From NCBI GenBank assembly GCA_035411585.1, contig DAONTI010000013.1, forward strand, positions 1 to 64,000: a stretch of 64,000 nucleotides of DNA, in the 5' to 3' direction. Origin of the DNA: MWDV01 sp002070715. Lineage in GTDB: Bacteria; Verrucomicrobiota; Verrucomicrobiia; Limisphaerales; MWDV01. Shown in pieces: positions 8,834-17,419 of the stretch. Position numbers and translations under genes: made by a program. Numbering within the stretch: position 1 is the first letter of the stretch; each line of letters begins with the position of its first letter. The notes below the pieces were generated by a model. That model worked only from the letters and a program-made list of their open reading frames with translations. It did no database searches and had not been told where the DNA came from.

Positions 8834-10309
8834 ATGGCTGATCCAGCCACGCCCTCCGCCGGTTTCCTCGGCAAATTCCTGGTCATGCGGGGCGCCTCGC
8901 GCGAACTGTGGATCACCTTTGTCGTAAAATTCCTCGGTGTCATGGCCTACAAAGTCACGGTCCTGACGCTGGCCTTGTGGTTGATGGCGGATTTGGGTTA
9001 CGCCGAGCAGGGCGCGGGCCGGTTGGTGGCGGCATGGTCCATCTCCATGACCCTGGTCACGCTGCTGGTGGGCTCGCTCACCGACGCCATCGGCATGCGG
9101 CGGACGTTTTTCCTGGGCGTCTGGGTGTGCGTGCTCGCGCGCGTGGTGATGACGTTCACCACCATCAAGTGGCTGGCTCTGGCGGCGGGTTTGTTTCCAC
9201 TGGCGGTGGGCGAGGCCCTGGGCACCCCCGTTCTCGTGGCCGCGGTGCGCAAATACTCCACTACAGCGCAACGGTCCATTTCCTACTCGCTGTTTTACAC
9301 CATCATGAATCTCGGATTCCTCATCGCCGCGCTGATCTTCGATGCGGTCCGTCAAGGCATGGGGGAACAAGGGCAACTCACCCTGCCCCTGGTGCAATGC
9401 GAGATGACGACCTACCGGATGCTGTTCTTTGCCGCCTTGGTTTTGGAAATCGCCATCCTGCCCGTGCTCTGTTTCATCCGTCCCGGGGTGGAAGTCACCG
9501 ATGCCGGGGTCCGGGTGCTGCCGGTGGAAACACGGGACCGGACCGGTTCGCTCTGGCGTTCGATCGGACGAACCATCAGCGACAGCGCGAAAGCCACGGT
9601 AAATCTGTTCGCCAGCCTCATCAAACAAACCGAGTTCTATCGGTTGCTGGGCTTCCTCATGTTCATCGCCTTCCTCAAACTGATTTTCATGCAGATGGAC
9701 TATGTATTCCCGAAATTTGGCATCCGCGAGCTCGGTGAGGGCGCGCCCGTGGGCCGGCTGGTGGCGATCAACAACATCCTCATCGTGTTCCTCGTGCCGA
9801 TCGTGGGCGTGCTGACGCAACGCTTCTCCGCTTACCGCATGGTGATCGTGGGCGGAATCATCTCGGCCATCTCGGTCTTTGTCATGGCGCTGCCTTTCGG
9901 CTGGTTCCAACCGCTGGCGGAGGGGATCATTGGCCGGTGGATCGGGCACGGTTATCTCGGCCTGAGCGGCACGGTGCATCCGTATTACATGATGATCACC
10001 GTCTTCGTCATCCTGATGTCTTTTGGGGAGGCGTTTTATTCGCCCCGCGTTTATGAATACGCCGCCGCCATTGCGCCCGAGGGCCAGGAAGCCTCTTACT
10101 CGGCGCTGTCTTACATCCCCTTCCTGCTGGCCAAACTGATCGTGGGCACCGTCTCGTTCCAGTTGCTGGCCGCGTATTGCCCCGAGGTGGGCGAGCGACG
10201 CTCCGGCATGATGTGGCTGATCATCGGTCTGATTGCGGCCATCGCGCCGTTGGGTCTGCTGATTTTCCGTCGCTTCATCCGCGTGCGCGAAGCTGGCCGG
10301 AACGATTAA
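8834..10309 (+). CDS. MFS transporter, POT/peptide-permease-like
   Basis: A 491-residue integral membrane protein with about 12-14 hydrophobic segments, for example FVVKFLGVMAYKVTVLTLALWL, LGFLIAALIFDAV and MMITVFVILMSFGEAFYSPRVYEY. The A-motif-like loop GSLTDAIGMRRTFFLG after the second or third helix is typical of the major facilitator superfamily. The phrase SFGEAFYSPRVYEYAAAIAPEGQEASYSAL resembles proton-dependent oligopeptide-type permeases, but the substrate is not certain. It probably imports a small solute by proton symport. It is convergent with the OmpA/MotB-like gene; the 45-bp gap carries a weak inverted repeat (ATTCCCC/GGGGAAT). Confidence 0.8.
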   Translation: MADPATPSAGFLGKFLVMRGASRELWITFVVKFLGVMAYKVTVLTLALWLMADLGYAEQGAGRLVAAWSISMTLVTLLVGSLTDAIGMRRTFFLGVWVCVLARVVMTFTTIKWLALAAGLFPLAVGEALGTPVLVAAVRKYSTTAQRSISYSLFYTIMNLGFLIAALIFDAVRQGMGEQGQLTLPLVQCEMTTYRMLFFAALVLEIAILPVLCFIRPGVEVTDAGVRVLPVETRDRTGSLWRSIGRTISDSAKATVNLFASLIKQTEFYRLLGFLMFIAFLKLIFMQMDYVFPKFGIRELGEGAPVGRLVAINNILIVFLVPIVGVLTQRFSAYRMVIVGGIISAISVFVMALPFGWFQPLAEGIIGRWIGHGYLGLSGTVHPYYMMITVFVILMSFGEAFYSPRVYEYAAAIAPEGQEASYSALSYIPFLLAKLIVGTVSFQLLAAYCPEVGERRSGMMWLIIGLIAAIAPLGLLIFRRFIRVREAGRND

Positions 10310-10354
10310 GCCACGGCATTCCCCTGCTCCGCGTCATCCGCCGGCGGGGAATCG

Positions 10355-11125
10355 CTACGGATTCACCGGCATCGTCGGATCGGGCGCGTCCGGTGCGGGT
10401 TCCGGATTGGGCCGCGGCGCCGGCGCGTCGGCCCCGGCGAGTTCATCCGCCAAGATGGTGATGGCAATGCGGCGGTTCTGGGCGCGGCCTTCGGCGGTGG
10501 CGTTGTCGGCCACGGGCCGGAACTCACCATACCCCACGGCCCCCACGCGACGCGGCTCCACTCCGCCCCGTTCCGTGAGAAACCGCACCGCGGCGGTGGC
10601 GCGGGCGGTGGATAATTCCCAGTTGCTCGGAAACCGGCCGCGCGCGCCGGGGCGAATCGGCACGTTGTCCGTGTGTCCCACCACATGCACAGGCACGTTG
10701 GGATGCTGGACCAAAATCGCCGCCACCTGACGCAGCACGGCTTCACCGTCCGGCTTCAACTGCGCCTCGCCGGAATCAAACAACACGCGATCCAGAATGT
10801 TGACCGTCAACTTGCCCTGTAACTGGGAGATCGTGACATCCCGGGATTCCAGAGCAGCGCGCATTTCGTCCTCCAAACTCTGCCGGGATTGCGCGACGGT
10901 TTCTTTTTCCTGTTCCAGTTCCCGAATGCGCGCCTGGTGTCCGGCCAGTTGCTCGCGCAACGCCTCCGCCTGAGTCTCCGACCGGGCGACGGCGGCTTGC
11001 ACCTCGGCCAAGGCCGCGCGCGCCTCGGTCGCTTCGCGGGTCTTGGTGTGGGCGACCAAAACCAGCACCGCAATGAGAAATACGGCGGTTAATCCGCTTG
11101 CGATCAGCCAAATCTGCTTGTCCAT
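10355..11125 (-). CDS. OmpA/MotB C-terminal domain protein with membrane anchor and coiled coil
   Basis: The 256-residue protein has one N-terminal membrane helix (IWLIASGLTAVFLIAVLVLV), a charged coiled coil at about 30-90 rich in A/E/Q, and an OmpA-type peptidoglycan-binding domain at about 105-235 (VLFDSGEAQLKPDG ... VVGHTDNVPI ... NWELSTARATAAVRFL ... GYGEFRPVADN ... RAQNRRIAI). The tail is proline-rich. This MotB-like architecture fits a cell-wall-linked inner-membrane protein. No MotA partner or flagellar gene lies nearby, so a structural envelope role is more likely than a motor role. Confidence 0.85.
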   Translation of the reverse strand: MDKQIWLIASGLTAVFLIAVLVLVAHTKTREATEARAALAEVQAAVARSETQAEALREQLAGHQARIRELEQEKETVAQSRQSLEDEMRAALESRDVTISQLQGKLTVNILDRVLFDSGEAQLKPDGEAVLRQVAAILVQHPNVPVHVVGHTDNVPIRPGARGRFPSNWELSTARATAAVRFLTERGGVEPRRVGAVGYGEFRPVADNATAEGRAQNRRIAITILADELAGADAPAPRPNPEPAPDAPDPTMPVNP

Positions 11126-11330
11126 CTCCGGTGAATTTTTTCTGCCGGCAGCCTACCCGGCGTGACGCGAAACGCAACGGGAGAATGACTCTCACCGGGC
11201 GGGCGAACGGATAGCAATCCACGCTGCGCAAATCGTCCGGTGACGACGATGCTCGTTCGGCGCAACCTGGCCGCTCCCACCGGGACATTCTGCTTGGTCC
11301 GCTCCCGGAGCGCCGCTTAAGCTGCCCCGC

Positions 11331-12842
11331 ATGAAAGGCAAAGGCATCGTTTATCTGGTCGGCGCGGGATGGGGCGACGTCGGCGGACTGACCGTGCGCG
11401 GCGCGGAACTGCTCCGGGGCGCGGACATCGTGATTTACGATGCGCAGCTCCATCCGGAGTTGTCGTGGTGGGCGCCCGATCCGACCGACCGCGAAGACCG
11501 CGTCCACGAACCGGCCACGGATTTCGAAGCAACACTGGAACGGATGATCGCCGCCGCGCGCGCCGGCCAGATGGTCGTGCGGCTTTTGAGCGATGATCCT
11601 TGCGGATTTGGTCCGGGCAGCGCGGAAGCCGAACGCCTGACGAACGCGGGCGTGCCCTTTGCCGTTGTCCCGGGAGTGCCGGCGTTGTTGGCGGCGGTTC
11701 ATTCGGCGGGAATTCCCCTCACGCATCACCAGCACGGGCCGCGTCTCACCATCATCACCGAACCCGAGGCCGCCGAAGGCGCCGTGGATTGGGCGGCGGA
11801 AGCGAAGTTGCCCGGAACCAAGGTGCTCTTGATGTCCCCGGAACGCCTCGGTCCGATTGCGGACCGGCTCGTCGCGGAGGGGTTACCGCCGGAAACACCG
11901 GCGGCCCTGTTGCGCGGCGACACTCCGGGGCCTCAGTCACCCCTGGCGGTCACCCTCGCCACCGTCGGCGCGCGCATTACGGAAGCTGGTTTCTCCGGGC
12001 CGGCCATCGCGGTGATCGGGGAAGTGGTCAAATTGCGGGCCAAAACCAACCGGTCGGCGCGCCGGCCATTGGACGGACAACGCGTCGTGGTCACGCGGGC
12101 CCGCACCCAAGCCGGTCCGCTGGTGCGGCACTTGCGAGATCTCGGCGCGACGGTGCTGGCGCTGCCGATCATTAAAACCGTTCCGCCGACGAACCCCGCC
12201 AACATCGTGGACGTGCTGCTGGAATTGAACGCCTACGACTGGCTCGTATTCACCAGCCCCAACGGAGTGACCGCGTTTTTTGATCTGTTCTTCAAGCGAT
12301 TTCAGGATTTGCGCGACCTGGGCGGCGCGCGGCTGGCGGCGGTGGGCCCGGGCACGGCGGCGGCGTTGCGCGCCCTGCATTTGCAGGTGGACCTGATGCC
12401 GAAACAAGCGCTGGGCGCGCAAATCGCCAAGGCATTTGCCAAATTCGAGAGTGTGGAAAACCTGCGGATCTGCCTGCTGCGCGCGGAAGTGGCCAACCCC
12501 GAACTGCCGCGGGCCTTGGAAACGCTCGGCGCCATCGTGGACGACGTGGCGGTGTATCGCACCGTGGCAGAGCCGGAAATTCCGGCCGCTGCGGACGCCG
12601 AGCTGCGGCAAGCCGGCGCGGATTGGATCACTTTCACCAGCGCCTCGACCGTGGCGCATTTCCATGCGCGATACGATCTGCCGGCATTACTCCGGAAATT
12701 TCCGCAGTTGAAGCTGGCCACCATCGGTCCGGAAACGAGCAAAGCCCTGGCCGCGCTGGCGCTCGTCCCCACCGTGGAAGCAAAGGAACACACCGTGGAG
12801 GGCTTGGTGCAGGCGCTGCGCCAAGCCGCCGCACGCGCGTAG
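11331..12842 (+). CDS. hemD: Fused uroporphyrinogen-III C-methyltransferase-like / uroporphyrinogen-III synthase
   Basis: The 503-residue protein has two parts. Residues 1-240 follow the CobA/SUMT fold (GIVYLVGAGWGD, ADIVIYDAQLHPEL, PFAVVPGVPALLAA, GIPLTHH). Residues 250-503 are a HemD uroporphyrinogen-III synthase (GQRVVVTRARTQAGPLVRHL, DWLVFTSPNGVTAFF, DWITFTSASTVAHF). HemD cyclises hydroxymethylbilane to uroporphyrinogen III for haem and sirohaem. Fusion of the two is common in several phyla. The SUMT part is worn: the usual LKGGDPFVFGRGGEE-like loop reads LLSDDPCGFGPGSAE, and GAGPGD reads GAGWGD, so methyltransferase activity is doubtful. The HemD half looks intact. It is followed closely by a membrane-protein gene. 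Confidence 0.85.
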   Translation: MKGKGIVYLVGAGWGDVGGLTVRGAELLRGADIVIYDAQLHPELSWWAPDPTDREDRVHEPATDFEATLERMIAAARAGQMVVRLLSDDPCGFGPGSAEAERLTNAGVPFAVVPGVPALLAAVHSAGIPLTHHQHGPRLTIITEPEAAEGAVDWAAEAKLPGTKVLLMSPERLGPIADRLVAEGLPPETPAALLRGDTPGPQSPLAVTLATVGARITEAGFSGPAIAVIGEVVKLRAKTNRSARRPLDGQRVVVTRARTQAGPLVRHLRDLGATVLALPIIKTVPPTNPANIVDVLLELNAYDWLVFTSPNGVTAFFDLFFKRFQDLRDLGGARLAAVGPGTAAALRALHLQVDLMPKQALGAQIAKAFAKFESVENLRICLLRAEVANPELPRALETLGAIVDDVAVYRTVAEPEIPAAADAELRQAGADWITFTSASTVAHFHARYDLPALLRKFPQLKLATIGPETSKALAALALVPTVEAKEHTVEGLVQALRQAAARA

Positions 12843-12974
12843 CCCCGCACCGGTTGTTGCGCGGTCCGCAGCGCGGCGGATTCCCTGCGTAGGCGGCGCT
12901 TGCGCCGCGGGATTTGAACATTGCCAAGTCCGGCCAGTCTGTTTACATGCGGCTCGGTGATTGAGGCCGCGATT

Positions 12975-15122
12975 ATGGCGGGGATTTGGCAAGGCGTCGG
13001 ACGCGCCCGGAGAGCCGTGGGCGGACGATTGATGCTGGCCGTGTTGCTGGGCTTGAGCCTCGCCGCGCACGCGGCCCCGCCGCCGTCCGGCGTGCATTGC
13101 GACGTTTTCCTGGGGCACGACGGTTTCGTGCGTGAGGCAGGTTGGTTTCCGCTGGTGTGCGAGTTGCGGAATGACAGCCCGTCGTTCCACGGCGTCATCG
13201 AAATCAGCGCCCGCGGCATCGGGCGCGGCCAAGCGCGCCGCGTGGAAGTGGAACTCCCCACCGGCACCCGCAAACGAATCACCATTCCGCTGTTCGGCGC
13301 CGCGAGCGGTTACAGCGCGTGGGATGTCCGGCTCCGGGATGAGCGCGGCCAGGTGCGCGCGGAACAACTGGATCTGAAACCCCGCCGCCAACTGCACTGG
13401 CAAACGCCGGTGCTGGGCGCCCTGGCCCGCACCGCCGATGGCTTGCCGCTCCCGCGTCCCGTGCTGCCGAAACGGCCCGATCTCCAACCCGCCGTCGCGC
13501 GCTGGACCTCCGACCTCTTTCCCGACAACCCGCTCGTGCTGGAGACCCTTGACGCGCTGTATTTGAATTCGGAAAAGGCCGCGGAACTGAATCCCCGCCA
13601 GGCGCGGGCGCTCCTGACGTGGCTGCGGGCCGGCGGGCATCTCATCGTGGCGGTGGAAGAAGCGGGCGCGGTCCAAGCCTGCGCGTGGTTGCATCCGGAG
13701 CTGCCCTGCACGGTGGGGGACAGGGTGATCGTCACGCGTCACACAGAGTTGCAACAATGGCTGGTGGCGCCGGTGGCACCCACAGGCGATCATCCGGCGG
13801 CCACCAATGTCTTCGCCGGGTTGCCGGCGGAGGCGGCCTTTGAAGCGGCGCCGCTGCCGGTTACCACCGCGGCCCGGAAAGACGGCGCTGTGCTTGTCCA
13901 AGCCGAAGGGCATCCCTTGTTGATCACCGCCCCCCGGGGACAGGGCCGGATCACCGTCCTCCTCTTCAGTCCCGAGCGCGAACCGGCGCGGTCCTGGAAC
14001 AATCTCCCGACGTTTTGGGCGAAGCTGATTGAAATTCCGCCGGTTCTTTATCGCGATCCGAATTACCAACCGCGTAACGAATGGAGCGTGGACGGCTTGT
14101 TCGGGGCGATGATTGACAGCCGGCAAGTGCGCAAGCTGCCGATATCGTGGCTGCTGGCGTTGCTGGCGGTTTATCTCCTGGTCATTGGCCCGGGAGACCG
14201 CTGGGGGTTGACCCGGCTCCGGCGGCCCATGCTCACCTGGCTCACGTTCCCCGGTTACGCCGTGTTGTTCACCCTGTTGATTTATTATCTCGGCTACAAA
14301 CTGCGGGCGGGCGAAACCGAATGGAACGAATTGCACGTGGTGGACGTGCTGCCCGCTGGTGGACAGGCGGAACTGCGGGGCCGGACGTTTGTGTCCATCT
14401 ATTCCCCGGTGAACACCACCTATCCGGTGACCGCCCGGCAGACGATCGCCACGTTGCGCCGGGAGCTTCGTGATCGCTGGAGCGGCGCCGAGCTTGAAGA
14501 GCGCAGCGGCATCCGACAAACCGGCGACAATTTTCAAGCCCAACTGTTTGTACCGGTGTGGACCAGCCGGCTTTTTGTGAATGATTGGTGGGAAGCCGCG
14601 TCCCCGCCGCTCACCCTGCGGTTGCGCGCGAACGCGGGCGGCTGGGAAGTCACCGTGGAAAACCGGCTGGACCAAACGCTGACGGAGGCCCGTCTGGTGA
14701 TCGCCGGAGAGGTTTTTGAATTGGGCGAACTCCGCGCCGGACGGCCCACGACCTTCCAATTCACCGCAGCCCAGGGCCGGGCGCTGAAGGATTTCGTGAC
14801 CGATTTCAGCCAAGATTTTCAAGGGGCCGTACAGTCCCGCCGGGCCGCCTTCGGCCGCAGCCATTGGCTGGACAATCTGCCCGCGGACAGTCAAGCCGCC
14901 TCGTTCGCCGCACAACTTGCGCCCCTGACGGATCCGTCGGGGCGTAACTATATCACGCCGCCGGGGTGGGACCTGTCGCCCGTGGTGGAACGCGGCCAGG
15001 CGATCCTGCTGGCCTGGGCGGCGGAGTCCGCACCGGTCACCCCGTTGTATCAATTCAAACCCAAACGCATCCATCGCAACACGCTTTACCGCCTGGCCGT
15101 CACCGTGAGCGAAGCGCCTTGA
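12975..15122 (+). CDS. Exported membrane protein of unknown function, paired with an ABC ATPase
   Basis: The protein has about 715 residues, using the ATG before a hydrophobic signal (LMLAVLLGLSLAAHAAPPP); an upstream in-frame start at 12921 adds only an unlikely leader. The N-terminal half is predicted extracytoplasmic, with beta-rich segments and a region resembling a glutamine-amidotransferase-like fold (ALLTWLRAGGHLIVAVEEAG). Two membrane helices follow at about 390-410 and 420-444 (ISWLLALLAVYLLVIGPGD; FPGYAVLFTLLIYYLGYKL), then a C-terminal soluble domain. I do not recognise a named family with confidence. It ends 5 bp before the ABC ATPase start, so the two are surely co-transcribed and may form part of an exporter or gliding-type complex. 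The permease is not in the window. Confidence 0.7.
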   Translation: MAGIWQGVGRARRAVGGRLMLAVLLGLSLAAHAAPPPSGVHCDVFLGHDGFVREAGWFPLVCELRNDSPSFHGVIEISARGIGRGQARRVEVELPTGTRKRITIPLFGAASGYSAWDVRLRDERGQVRAEQLDLKPRRQLHWQTPVLGALARTADGLPLPRPVLPKRPDLQPAVARWTSDLFPDNPLVLETLDALYLNSEKAAELNPRQARALLTWLRAGGHLIVAVEEAGAVQACAWLHPELPCTVGDRVIVTRHTELQQWLVAPVAPTGDHPAATNVFAGLPAEAAFEAAPLPVTTAARKDGAVLVQAEGHPLLITAPRGQGRITVLLFSPEREPARSWNNLPTFWAKLIEIPPVLYRDPNYQPRNEWSVDGLFGAMIDSRQVRKLPISWLLALLAVYLLVIGPGDRWGLTRLRRPMLTWLTFPGYAVLFTLLIYYLGYKLRAGETEWNELHVVDVLPAGGQAELRGRTFVSIYSPVNTTYPVTARQTIATLRRELRDRWSGAELEERSGIRQTGDNFQAQLFVPVWTSRLFVNDWWEAASPPLTLRLRANAGGWEVTVENRLDQTLTEARLVIAGEVFELGELRAGRPTTFQFTAAQGRALKDFVTDFSQDFQGAVQSRRAAFGRSHWLDNLPADSQAASFAAQLAPLTDPSGRNYITPPGWDLSPVVERGQAILLAWAAESAPVTPLYQFKPKRIHRNTLYRLAVTVSEAP

Positions 15123-15127
15123 ACCCT

Positions 15128-16081
15128 ATGCCTCCCGATTCCCCCCACCCCATCGCCGTCCAGACCTTTGGGTTGACACGCCATTTTGATTCGCTGACGG
15201 CACTGGCCAACCTCGACCTGACCGTTTATCGGGGCGATCTGTTCGGGTTCATCGGCTCGAACGGCGCCGGAAAAACCACCACCTTGCGCATCCTCGCCAC
15301 CTTCCTCGCCCCCAGCGCGGGCACGGCCACCATTCTGGGACATGACATCCGCCAGGCGGCTGACGCCGTGCGCCATGTCATTGGTTACATGCCCGATTTC
15401 TTCGGCGTGTACCAAGACATGGAAGTCACGGAGTATCTCGATTTTTTCGGCGCCTGCTACCGCATCCCGACGGCGCAACGGGAGAAAACCGTGGCCGACG
15501 TGCTGGAGTTGATGGGGTTGAGCGATAAAAAAGGCGCGTTGATCGGCACCTTGAGCCGGGGGATGCAGCAGCGTCTCGGTTTGGCGCGGGTGCTGATTCA
15601 TGATCCGCAAATTTTGTTGCTGGATGAACCCGCCAGCGGCTTGGACCCCCGGGCGCGCATCGAAGTGATGGCCATTCTCCACGAACTGCAGCGCCTGGGA
15701 AAAACCATCATCATTTCGTCGCACATCCTCAGCGAGTTGCAATCGCTCTGCAACCGCGTGGGCATCATCGAAAAAGGCCGCTTGATCTACTGCGGCCCGG
15801 TGCAGGGCGCGCGGGAACAAATCAACCCCGCCCGGGCGGTCTGGGTGCGGGTGGGCGGCGACTTGGATCAAGCGGTCGCCTTGTTGCGCGCGCGCCCCGA
15901 ATTCAGCGATGTCCAACCGTTGGATCACGCCATCAAAGTGACCCTGGCGGGGCCGGACACCGATCCCAGCCTCATCGCCGAAGTGTTGGTGCAAGGACGG
16001 GTGAAGTTGGTGGAACTGCGCGAGGCGGAAGTCGGGTTGGAAGAAGTCTTCCTGCGCGTGACCAAAGGGGAAACCCAGTAA
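15128..16081 (+). CDS. ABC transporter ATP-binding protein
   Basis: The ATPase subunit has 317 residues. The start at ATG 15128 lies just past the upstream stop; a longer in-frame extension overlaps the previous gene and is rejected. Walker A GSNGAGKTT is at about 43-51, the signature LSRGMQQRLGLARVL follows, and Walker B is LLLDEPASGLDP with Asp166-Glu167. The H-loop lies in IIISSHILSEL. The C-terminal part with EVGLEEVFLRVTKG is typical of the DrrA/CcmA-type ABC-2 export group. It powers transport or membrane extrusion of an unknown substrate. The companion permease is missing next to it, leaving the large membrane protein upstream as the only visible partner. Confidence 0.93.
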   Translation: MPPDSPHPIAVQTFGLTRHFDSLTALANLDLTVYRGDLFGFIGSNGAGKTTTLRILATFLAPSAGTATILGHDIRQAADAVRHVIGYMPDFFGVYQDMEVTEYLDFFGACYRIPTAQREKTVADVLELMGLSDKKGALIGTLSRGMQQRLGLARVLIHDPQILLLDEPASGLDPRARIEVMAILHELQRLGKTIIISSHILSELQSLCNRVGIIEKGRLIYCGPVQGAREQINPARAVWVRVGGDLDQAVALLRARPEFSDVQPLDHAIKVTLAGPDTDPSLIAEVLVQGRVKLVELREAEVGLEEVFLRVTKGETQ

Positions 16082-16154
16082 CGTTAAAACCCACGCCCTG
16101 GCCGGCGTCGCGCTGGCGCGATTTTTTCAGTCGCGCAATCGGGCCATATTTGTT

Positions 16155-16182
16155 TTGACATTCGGCGACGTCCCCTTAGATT
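16155..16182 (+). promoter_or_regulatory. Sigma70-type promoter of tRNA-Ala
   Basis: A perfect TTGACA -35 at 16155-16160 and TAGATT at 16177-16182, with a 16-bp spacer, lie 13 bp upstream of the mature tRNA 5' end. This is the clearest consensus promoter in the window. Confidence 0.7.
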
Positions 16183-16195
16183 GCCCGCACGGGTT

Positions 16196-16271
16196 GGGGT
16201 CGTAGCTCAGTTGGTAGAGCACCACAATGGCATTGTGGGGGTCAGGGGTTCGAATCCCCTCGGCTCCACCA
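16196..16271 (+). tRNA. tRNA-Ala (anticodon GGC)
   Basis: A 76-nt cloverleaf with encoded CCA. The acceptor stem is GGGGTCG/CGGCTCC with the G3:U70 wobble pair that identifies alanine tRNAs. The D arm is GCTC-AGTTGGTA-GAGC. The anticodon arm is CCACA-ATGGCAT-TGTGG, with GGC at positions 34-36, and the T arm is AGGGG-TTCGAAT-CCCCT. It reads GCC and, more weakly, GCU alanine codons. It sits alone between an ABC ATPase gene and aroC. Confidence 0.97.
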
Positions 16272-16335
16272 AACCCGTGGCAGACATTTTCCCGCGTTTG
16301 ACCGGTTCCGCCTTTTGCCGCATTCTTCTCCCCGC

Positions 16336-17415
16336 ATGGGCAATACTTTTGGTCAATTGTTCCGGGTGACCACCTGGGGAGAATCCCACGGGGGCGGGGT
16401 CGGCGCGGTGGTGGACGGCTGCCCGCCGCGGCTCAAGCTCACGGAAGCGGACATTCAACCGGAATTGGATCGGCGCCGTCCCGGCCAGTCGCGCCTGGTC
16501 ACGCCCCGTCAGGAAACCGACCAGGTGCAAATCGTCTCCGGCACTTTTCGCGGACGCACCTTGGGGACGCCGATTTGTCTGTGGGTCAAAAACGAAGACG
16601 CCCGACCCGAGGCCTACTCCGAAATGGCGACCAAATTTCGTCCCTCCCACGCCGACTACACTTACTTCGCCAAATACGGCATCCGCAACTGGCAGGGTGG
16701 CGGCCGCAGCAGCGCGCGGGAGACGGTGGGCCGCGTCGCCGCCGGGGCCATTGCCCGAAAGATTCTCCGCGAACGGTACGGGGTGGAAATCCTCGCCTAC
16801 GTGAAACAGATTCATCACCTCGCGGCCGCAATCAAACCGGAAACGGTGCGGTTGAAAAAAGTGGAAGCGAACCCGGTGCGTTGCCCGGATCCCGAGGCGG
16901 CCCGGCAGATGATCGCGCTCATTGAACGGGTGCGGCGTTCCGGCGATACCGTGGGCGGCGTGGTGGAGGCGGTGGTGCGGGGCGTGCCCGCCGGATGGGG
17001 TTCGCCGGTCTTCGACAAACTCGAAGCGGACCTGGCCAAGGGCATGCTCAGTCTGCCGGCGGCGAAGGGATTTGAAATCGGCTCCGGCTTCGCCGGCACC
17101 GCGATGACCGGCCGGGAACACAACGATCCTTTCCGCGCCCGCGCGGGCCGGGTGTGGACCACCTCGAATCATTCCGGCGGCATCCAGGGCGGCATCTCCA
17201 ACGGGCAACCGATTCTTTTTCGGGTCGCCTTCAAGCCGGTGGCCACCATCATGCGCCCCCAGTTGACCGTGAACGAGCAACTGCGCAACACCACGTTGAC
17301 CGGGCGCGGCCGGCATGATCCGTGCGTGCTGCCCCGCGCGGTGCCGATTGTGGAAGCCATGGCGGCGCTGGTGTTGGTGGACCACGCGCTGCGCCAGCGC
17401 GCCCAGTGCGGTTGA
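16336..17415 (+). CDS. aroC: Chorismate synthase
   Basis: The protein has 359 residues, the usual length, starting at MGNTFGQLFRVTTWGESHG, the conserved opening of AroC. A start seven codons upstream is disfavoured. Further family signatures are RRRPGQSRLVTPRQE, HADYTYFAKYG, GGGRSSARETVGRVAAGA, GSGFAGTAMTGREHND and NHSGGIQGGISNGQPI. The enzyme uses reduced FMN to convert 5-enolpyruvylshikimate-3-phosphate to chorismate in the last shared step of aromatic amino acid synthesis. It follows tRNA-Ala by 64 bp and is convergent with the DUF362 gene, with only four bases between the two stops. Confidence 0.97.
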   Translation: MGNTFGQLFRVTTWGESHGGGVGAVVDGCPPRLKLTEADIQPELDRRRPGQSRLVTPRQETDQVQIVSGTFRGRTLGTPICLWVKNEDARPEAYSEMATKFRPSHADYTYFAKYGIRNWQGGGRSSARETVGRVAAGAIARKILRERYGVEILAYVKQIHHLAAAIKPETVRLKKVEANPVRCPDPEAARQMIALIERVRRSGDTVGGVVEAVVRGVPAGWGSPVFDKLEADLAKGMLSLPAAKGFEIGSGFAGTAMTGREHNDPFRARAGRVWTTSNHSGGIQGGISNGQPILFRVAFKPVATIMRPQLTVNEQLRNTTLTGRGRHDPCVLPRAVPIVEAMAALVLVDHALRQRAQCG

Positions 17416-17419
17416 CGGA

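Noticed and set aside
10318..10352. Possible bidirectional terminator between the MFS gene and the OmpA-like gene
   Set aside because: The ATTCCCC/GGGGAAT arms are 21 bases apart and have no T-run, so the evidence is too weak to list.
12687..15074. A 795-residue open frame on the minus strand
   Set aside because: It is antisense to the membrane-protein gene and the end of the hemD fusion, with a composition typical of shadow frames.
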